A model generated the notes under the pieces. That model had not been told where the DNA came from, did not search any database, and saw only the letters and a list, made by a program, of their open reading frames with translations. The translations under genes and the position numbers were made by a program. A stretch of 9,661 bases of DNA from JAWWAH01 sp033721415. GTDB taxonomy: Bacteria; Patescibacteriota; Minisyncoccia; Spechtbacterales; 2-12-FULL-38-22. The stretch lies in contig JAWWAH010000038.1 in NCBI GenBank assembly GCA_033721415.1, positions 1-9,661 on the forward strand, given 5' to 3'. The stretch's first letter is position 1, and each line of letters starts with the position of its first letter. Below, one piece after another: positions 5,946 through 9,661 of this stretch.

Positions 5946-6773
5946 CTACTTGTTCAACTCTACTGTTCTTACCGGGAATGGAATTACGATATCATTTTCA
6001 TCAAATGCCTTCTTTATATTCATAATTGCCTGACTTTGAGCTTCAAGTCTATCAGCTTGGCTTTTGAAAGGAATCCAAAATCTAACTTTTACGCTTATAT
6101 AGTATTCATCAAAACCATCAAAGAAAACATCTAAAGATTCATCTTTAATTACATTCGGTACCTTATTAATAGCATCAAGAGTAACAGTTTTTACTTTTTC
6201 TAAGTCTTCCGTGTAGGAAACAGCTGTTTGTAATTCAACCCTATGTTTGCCGGTTTCTATATAATCCATTATAGGTGCCCCCACCACTGCTTTATTTGGT
6301 ATATAAACTATTTCTCCTTCCATGGTTTCAAGTTCTGTCATTCGGAGGTTTATTTTCCTAATAACGCCAAAGAAATTATCTACTTTAACAAGATCCCCAA
6401 CATTAAAAGGTTTTTGAATAGCTACAGTTATCCCCGCAATAATATTTGCTGCAAGATCTTGAAATGCAAATCCAATAGCTATCCCAGCTATACCAGCACC
6501 AGCTAAAACAGAGGCAATTGCAGTGTTTAAGCCTAATATATTCAAAGATACAATCCCCCCCAACAGTACTGTTGTGATTCCAGTTAATGTTCCAACCAGT
6601 TTATTTACAGCTAGGTTTTTTGAGAATCTATTCGTTAATCTGGTTACAACCCTACTTATTACTTTGGCTATTAGTATAAAAACTAATAATACTGAAATTG
6701 CAAGGCCTATTTCTGGTAAATTAGCTATGAATGCATCAAGCCAGCTTGTTAAAATATTTTTTACTTTATCCAT
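5946..6773 (-). CDS. MscS-family small-conductance mechanosensitive channel
   Basis: A homoheptameric membrane channel that opens under membrane tension to release solutes during hypo-osmotic shock. At 275 residues it is close to E. coli MscS (286). Seen: TM1 about 20-42, TM2 about 58-80, and pore helix TM3 about 85-118 with the alternating Gly/Ala pattern SVLAGAGIAGIAIGF (88-102) followed by the family signature FQDLAANIIAGI (104-115). Then come KPFNVGD (121-127) at the start of the beta domain, IPNK (158-161), an alpha/beta vestibule region, and the C-terminal IPFPVRTVEL (264-273) matching the family ending. No fused sensor domains. There is no Shine-Dalgarno before ATG 6773; an extended -10 sits 6 bases upstream, suggesting a leaderless mRNA. 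It is divided from the upstream small gene by a terminator, so it is an independent unit. Confidence 0.95.
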   Translation of the reverse strand: MDKVKNILTSWLDAFIANLPEIGLAISVLLVFILIAKVISRVVTRLTNRFSKNLAVNKLVGTLTGITTVLLGGIVSLNILGLNTAIASVLAGAGIAGIAIGFAFQDLAANIIAGITVAIQKPFNVGDLVKVDNFFGVIRKINLRMTELETMEGEIVYIPNKAVVGAPIMDYIETGKHRVELQTAVSYTEDLEKVKTVTLDAINKVPNVIKDESLDVFFDGFDEYYISVKVRFWIPFKSQADRLEAQSQAIMNIKKAFDENDIVIPFPVRTVELNK

Positions 6774-6788
6774 AATTAAATTATAACA
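6774..6788 (-). promoter_or_regulatory. Extended -10 promoter giving a probably leaderless channel mRNA
   Basis: The complement of 6780-6788 reads TGTTATAAT (TGn plus perfect TATAAT). Its end is 6 bases from the ATG at 6773, so transcription should begin at about the A of the start codon. No good -35 is at 16-18 bases (the complement of 6806-6811 is TTGCAG, but at 20 bases from the TATAAT), which extended -10 promoters tolerate. The same 6-base spacing is seen at 292-306 before the ATPase gene. Confidence 0.6.
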
Positions 6789-6809
6789 TGGATAAAATAC
6801 AAATACTGC

Positions 6810-6840
6810 AATAAAAATACCACTTTGTAGAATAAGTGAT
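6810..6840 (-). terminator. Intrinsic terminator of the small Cys-containing gene
   Basis: Leftward RNA: ATCACTT (complement of 6834-6840), 8-base loop, AAGTGGT (complement of 6819-6825), 7 pairs with one G-U, followed by an interrupted T run (complement of 6810-6818). It lies 26 bases past the stop codon at 6867 and separates this gene from the channel gene. Confidence 0.6.
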
Positions 6841-6866
6841 ATTATCTTGAAAGATCTATATTCGTT

Positions 6867-7094
6867 TTAGTAGGCGAGCACTTCAGTGATTTCTCCGAGT
6901 GTCATTCCGTTGTCCTGTAGGTGCATTGTCATTACTGTTGCATCCACACCACATAGTACAGCTGATCCGAGACCTCCTGAACGCATCCCTGATTCGATCT
7001 TTACAGCAAGCTTGTAAGCTTCAGAATCAAGATACTTCTTACATCCCTTTTTTGAAAGCTCTCCTCCACAATTACAAAATTGCTTTTTGCCCAT
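6867..7094 (-). CDS. 75-residue cysteine-containing protein of unknown function
   Basis: I do not recognise this protein. It starts MGKKQFCNCGGELSKKGCKK, with Cys7, Cys9 and Cys18 in a C-x-C-(8)-C arrangement and a fourth, Cys48, in VLCGVDATV. The first three could bind a metal or be redox-active, but they do not match a standard zinc ribbon. A Gly-rich stretch (GMRSGGLGSAVLCG, 36-49) leads into a C-terminal segment LQDNGMTLGEITEVL (59-73) that resembles a short amphipathic helix-turn-helix in pattern only. There is no signal peptide or membrane helix. The start at 7094 is chosen because GGAGG lies 4 bases upstream and a canonical promoter precedes it; longer versions of the frame would start inside the -35 box. 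It is a complete independent unit with promoter, Shine-Dalgarno, stop (TAA) and terminator, which argues that this short frame is real. Confidence 0.8.
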   Translation of the reverse strand: MGKKQFCNCGGELSKKGCKKYLDSEAYKLAVKIESGMRSGGLGSAVLCGVDATVMTMHLQDNGMTLGEITEVLAY

Positions 7095-7098
7095 TTTT

Positions 7099-7157
7099 CC
7101 TCCGTGCTTGATAACTCGGACTGATATAATTTTACAATAAAATAATAAAAAAGTCAA
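7099..7157 (-). promoter_or_regulatory. Canonical promoter and Shine-Dalgarno for the small Cys-containing gene
   Basis: Leftward: TTGACT (complement of 7152-7157), 17-base spacer, TAAAAT (complement of 7129-7134). The predicted RNA start near 7122 gives a leader of about 28 bases with GGAGG (complement of 7099-7103) 4 bases before the ATG. This excludes the TTG at 7157 as a start codon, because it lies within the -35 element. Confidence 0.75.
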
Positions 7158-7224
7158 TAAAAAGGATGTGATGTATTATAACTAATATTCAGATTATATT
7201 CTTTTCCAGAATAGAGAGAGGGCT

Positions 7225-7258
7225 GAGGAGAGTTTTTTCTATGGTAAAATGTTAATAT
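7225..7258 (+). promoter_or_regulatory. Start region of the large protein: extended -10 and a four-codon mini-ORF
   Basis: TGGTAAAAT (7242-7250) fits an extended -10 (TGn plus TAAAAT) ending 8 bases before the ATG at 7259, consistent with a leaderless start. The same bases also encode an in-frame mini-ORF, ATG GTA AAA TGT TAA (7241-7255), with GAGGAG at 7225-7230, 10 bases ahead of it. If transcription instead begins further upstream, this could be a leader peptide ending 3 bases before the real start. The two readings are mutually exclusive for a given transcript. No convincing -35 was seen. Confidence 0.4.
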
Positions 7259-9661
7259 ATGGTAAATAAAATTGAATCTGTCAATAAAAACACAGAAGAA
7301 GAGCTCGTAAAAAAGATCTTAAAAGGATATAAAGAAAATGGAAGATATGATTTAAGTTCTCTTGAAAAGGAAGACCTCGATGCTTTTTCCGAATATTTCA
7401 AATCGAATAGGAAGAAATTAGATAAAGATACTAGAGCAGAAATTCTTGAACAACTTCTGTTACTGCGCAAATTCTCAGAAGAAGAAGTTCTTAATATGGT
7501 TAGCGATATGCCCAAAAAAGAAGTTGAGACTTTGGGTCGTTTTGTTGCTGCTGTTTTAGAGCCCGGAAGCTATGCGGGTGTATTTCACCATGCTTGGCAA
7601 TATTTTAGTCAAGATGAAAAATTAGAATACCTACGTCGCTTCACAGAGGAGGATCCATCAGCATCTATTTTAGTTGCACCATTTATTAGTATTGGCTATT
7701 ACACAAAAAAGAAAGATACAGATAGCCCGTTTAAGCCCGATTTTTCTCCAGCAAAACTCATGAAGAAGCCCTTATTTTTGCAAAGAGAACGAGTTTTTAT
7801 AGTGGAGGAGTATTTTGATAATTTTGATGATGCAAATAAATTGCTTGAAGCATGTTTAAGACACCCAGATAAAAAAGGGTTAAAATCGCTTGTTGATTAT
7901 TATAAGGTAAACAATCCACTGTTTTTATTTCCTTATCTTTCGAAGCTTCAAGAGTTAAATATCTTACCAGAAGAAGATGTAAAGAGTATTCTATCTGGGG
8001 GCTTACCGCAAATGAGAAGTGATCCTTCTGTTCGCGTTAAACCCTCCTTTTTTATGACAGAAGCAGAAAAACAGCGAAAAGACGAAATCAGAAAAAAAAT
8101 AGAAGAACTAAATTCTGACCAAGAGGATAGTGGAACATATTGGAGAATCCACGATGCTAAACGTTTGCCCGGGGAATTGCGCAATGAATATGACGATATT
8201 AATGATATGAGCCATAAACGAGCGATGGATTATGCCTTTTCTAACTTTATAGAAAATTCTAAATTACTTACTCCCAAAGAAAGAAAAGAAGCACTTTTAA
8301 CATATTCTTTTAAATCTATGATGCCTATATTTTTAATGGTAGATGAAATAGGTATCACAGAAGAAGAAATAGATTTTATTTTTCAAAAAGCAACAGAATA
8401 CAGTGAATCTCCTTTTCACATGGATGATTTCTCTGATTTGAAAGCACTTGTTGAAGCAGGGTATGAAGATAAAGTAGTTGATTTTTATGCGCAAGATATT
8501 CGAATAAACGGGCAGTATTCAGTAGAATCTTTCCACGCAACACGTCGTATGGATGATTTATTTCCTTTTCTATCAGAGGAGAGTGTAGAAAAAATAGTAA
8601 ACAGTATTAATAAAGCCCTACCCCATGCTTGGTTAAAAAATCCGGAGCCTGCGATAGAAAAAGGATACGTTGATTATGAATATATTATAACTAGGGCTAT
8701 GAATGATGAGCATGTGTTTTTCTCGAATTACTATGGTCTTATTCATGGCGTTGAACATCAAACAATTGAAGATGGTGAAGTTTTTTCCAAAGACCTCATA
8801 AAAGATACTGCACGTAGGTTTTTTAAAGAAAATCCGCTTATTGCTTTGTATTACAACAATATCTTTCAAGAGGTGCACACACCTGACGAGCAAAAAGAGA
8901 TTATAGCAAATGCAATTGCAAATAATCCAAGTTTTTTGGGGGAAGCATTTCTGGGATACAGTAAAAAAGAAGAATTCCTCTCTCCTTATGCTTCACACAT
9001 CAGAAAGGCAATCTTAAGTGATTTAGACCAGTTTGTGGGCACGGTCTATAATAGGGTTCACTGGGATTCACTAAGTAAATTTCTTACAAAAGAAGAAATT
9101 GTTGGAATATGGGAAAATGAACACGGATTACCCACAGATAGAAGAGATATGCTTGAAGGTTTGGGTGAGTTGTTTATAAATAGTTTAGCTCGGGACCACA
9201 CATTATTACAAAAGTTTATATCTACCTTGCGTACTTCAGACAATATCGAAAGCGCTGCTTATGCTCTACAGTTTATGGAGGATATTGCTGAAGCTGAAAC
9301 ACTTATTAATGAAGTACAAAAAAAATGCGAGGACGACTATCAATATGCTTTTAATCCTGATGTAATAGAAGTAAGAGATAAGCTGGATATAGATGAAATT
9401 ATAGATGAGAATATAACATTATTTGCGCAGAGTCATCCAAGAGAGTTTTTAATAGCATGCCGAGCACTAGAAGAAAAAGAAATTAGAAAAGGAATCGAGA
9501 GTAATATTACAGCACTTTCTTATAGAATAAAGGAAAAAGGAATCCCGAGAGCATATCTGATTTTTACTAAAATACCCAGAGATTTAAAAGAGAAAATGAA
9601 AAAAATAAATGTTTTCTGGGAGCTCAACGAGAGGGATTCTTATAAGCAAGACTACTACAAA
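7259..9661 (+). CDS. Very large helical protein of unknown function, N-terminal 801 residues (runs off the right edge)
   Basis: One open frame from ATG 7259 to the window edge, 801 codons with no stop; an in-frame TAA at 7253-7255 fixes this ATG as the first possible start. I do not recognise the family. It is rich in Glu, Lys, Asp, Asn and Phe/Tyr, has few Cys, no signal peptide and no membrane helix, so it is probably cytoplasmic. Predicted almost all-helical: short segments with a helix-cap pattern [L/I/F/H]-[S/T/P]-x-E-E recur at residues 72, 236, 337, 366, 438, 540 and 609 (for example LPEEDVKSIL, ITEEEIDFIF, LSEESVEKIV, LTKEEIVGIW), which suggests an irregular helical-repeat scaffold. 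A Lys/Glu-rich stretch lies at about 265-290. No nucleotide-binding, protease or nuclease motif was seen in this part; a catalytic domain could follow beyond the edge. Codon and base use match the neighbours, giving no sign of recent transfer. Confidence 0.85.
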   Translation, partial: MVNKIESVNKNTEEELVKKILKGYKENGRYDLSSLEKEDLDAFSEYFKSNRKKLDKDTRAEILEQLLLLRKFSEEEVLNMVSDMPKKEVETLGRFVAAVLEPGSYAGVFHHAWQYFSQDEKLEYLRRFTEEDPSASILVAPFISIGYYTKKKDTDSPFKPDFSPAKLMKKPLFLQRERVFIVEEYFDNFDDANKLLEACLRHPDKKGLKSLVDYYKVNNPLFLFPYLSKLQELNILPEEDVKSILSGGLPQMRSDPSVRVKPSFFMTEAEKQRKDEIRKKIEELNSDQEDSGTYWRIHDAKRLPGELRNEYDDINDMSHKRAMDYAFSNFIENSKLLTPKERKEALLTYSFKSMMPIFLMVDEIGITEEEIDFIFQKATEYSESPFHMDDFSDLKALVEAGYEDKVVDFYAQDIRINGQYSVESFHATRRMDDLFPFLSEESVEKIVNSINKALPHAWLKNPEPAIEKGYVDYEYIITRAMNDEHVFFSNYYGLIHGVEHQTIEDGEVFSKDLIKDTARRFFKENPLIALYYNNIFQEVHTPDEQKEIIANAIANNPSFLGEAFLGYSKKEEFLSPYASHIRKAILSDLDQFVGTVYNRVHWDSLSKFLTKEEIVGIWENEHGLPTDRRDMLEGLGELFINSLARDHTLLQKFISTLRTSDNIESAAYALQFMEDIAEAETLINEVQKKCEDDYQYAFNPDVIEVRDKLDIDEIIDENITLFAQSHPREFLIACRALEEKEIRKGIESNITALSYRIKEKGIPRAYLIFTKIPRDLKEKMKKINVFWELNERDSYKQDYYK

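Noticed and set aside
6243..6786. Plus-strand open frames opposite the MscS gene
   Set aside because: They are antisense to a well-supported channel gene and have no independent signals.
7095..7157. Longer start (TTG at 7157) for the small Cys-containing protein, adding 21 residues
   Set aside because: The TTG lies in the -35 element of a good promoter, the predicted RNA start is near 7122, and GGAGG sits at the right distance from ATG 7094.
7252..9243. Several minus-strand open frames of 61-87 codons on the right
   Set aside because: All lie opposite the uninterrupted 801-codon plus-strand frame and have the Ser/Phe/Leu-rich makeup of reverse-complemented Glu/Lys-rich coding DNA.
1..9661. 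CRISPR array, insertion sequence, integrase or attachment site
   Set aside because: No spaced direct repeats, transposase or integrase motifs, or flanking target duplications were seen. Inverted repeats present are explained as terminators or RNA hairpins.

Overview
The window is AT-rich (about one third G+C by eye), with compact, mostly single-gene or two-gene transcription units. It looks like a small-genome, uncultivated bacterium, most plausibly a member of the Patescibacteria (Candidate Phyla Radiation). The signs are a short type IV pilus-type ATPase without the usual N-terminal domain, a divergent TruB, large or lineage-specific proteins of unknown function, and several genes without a Shine-Dalgarno site next to others with a strong one. 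This placement is inference. The seven complete genes stop with TAA or TAG only, and no in-frame TGA occurs, so nothing points to the UGA-recoded Gracilibacteria/SR1 code.

Layout. 1-247 (-): start of truB, running off the left edge. 307-2216 (+): GspE/PilB-type ATPase followed 44 bases later by a membrane-anchored cyclophilin. A symmetrical bidirectional terminator (2237-2269) separates this pair from the convergent 2278-3717 (-), a three-TM protein with an HEWAH zinc-protease motif facing outward, started by TTG behind a strong Shine-Dalgarno. 3718-4071 is a 354-base divergent spacer with a perfect TTGACA-17-TATAAT promoter pointing right and about 240 bases of non-coding, foldable leader. 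4072-5704 (+): an OmpR-class response regulator and an overlapping histidine kinase that has two membrane helices but no sensor domain. 5705-5945 holds a possible small structured RNA and a long inverted-repeat terminator. 5946-6773 (-): MscS-family channel. 6867-7094 (-): a 75-residue cysteine-containing protein with its own promoter, Shine-Dalgarno and terminator. 7259-9661 (+): the first 801 codons of a very large helical protein of unknown function, open at the right edge.

How it fits together. Much of the window concerns the cell envelope: pilus motor, anchored prolyl isomerase, outward-facing metalloprotease, a kinase that can only sense at or in the membrane, and a mechanosensitive channel. 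The sequence does not show that they form one pathway. Two modes of gene start coexist. Two genes have canonical GGAGG sites (2278-3717 and 6867-7094). Three (307, 6773, 7259) have an extended -10 element ending only 6-8 bases before ATG, as expected for leaderless mRNAs.

The best candidates for something undescribed are the structured leader or RNA at 3828-3994, the possible three-helix RNA at 5740-5817, and the large unknown protein at the right edge.
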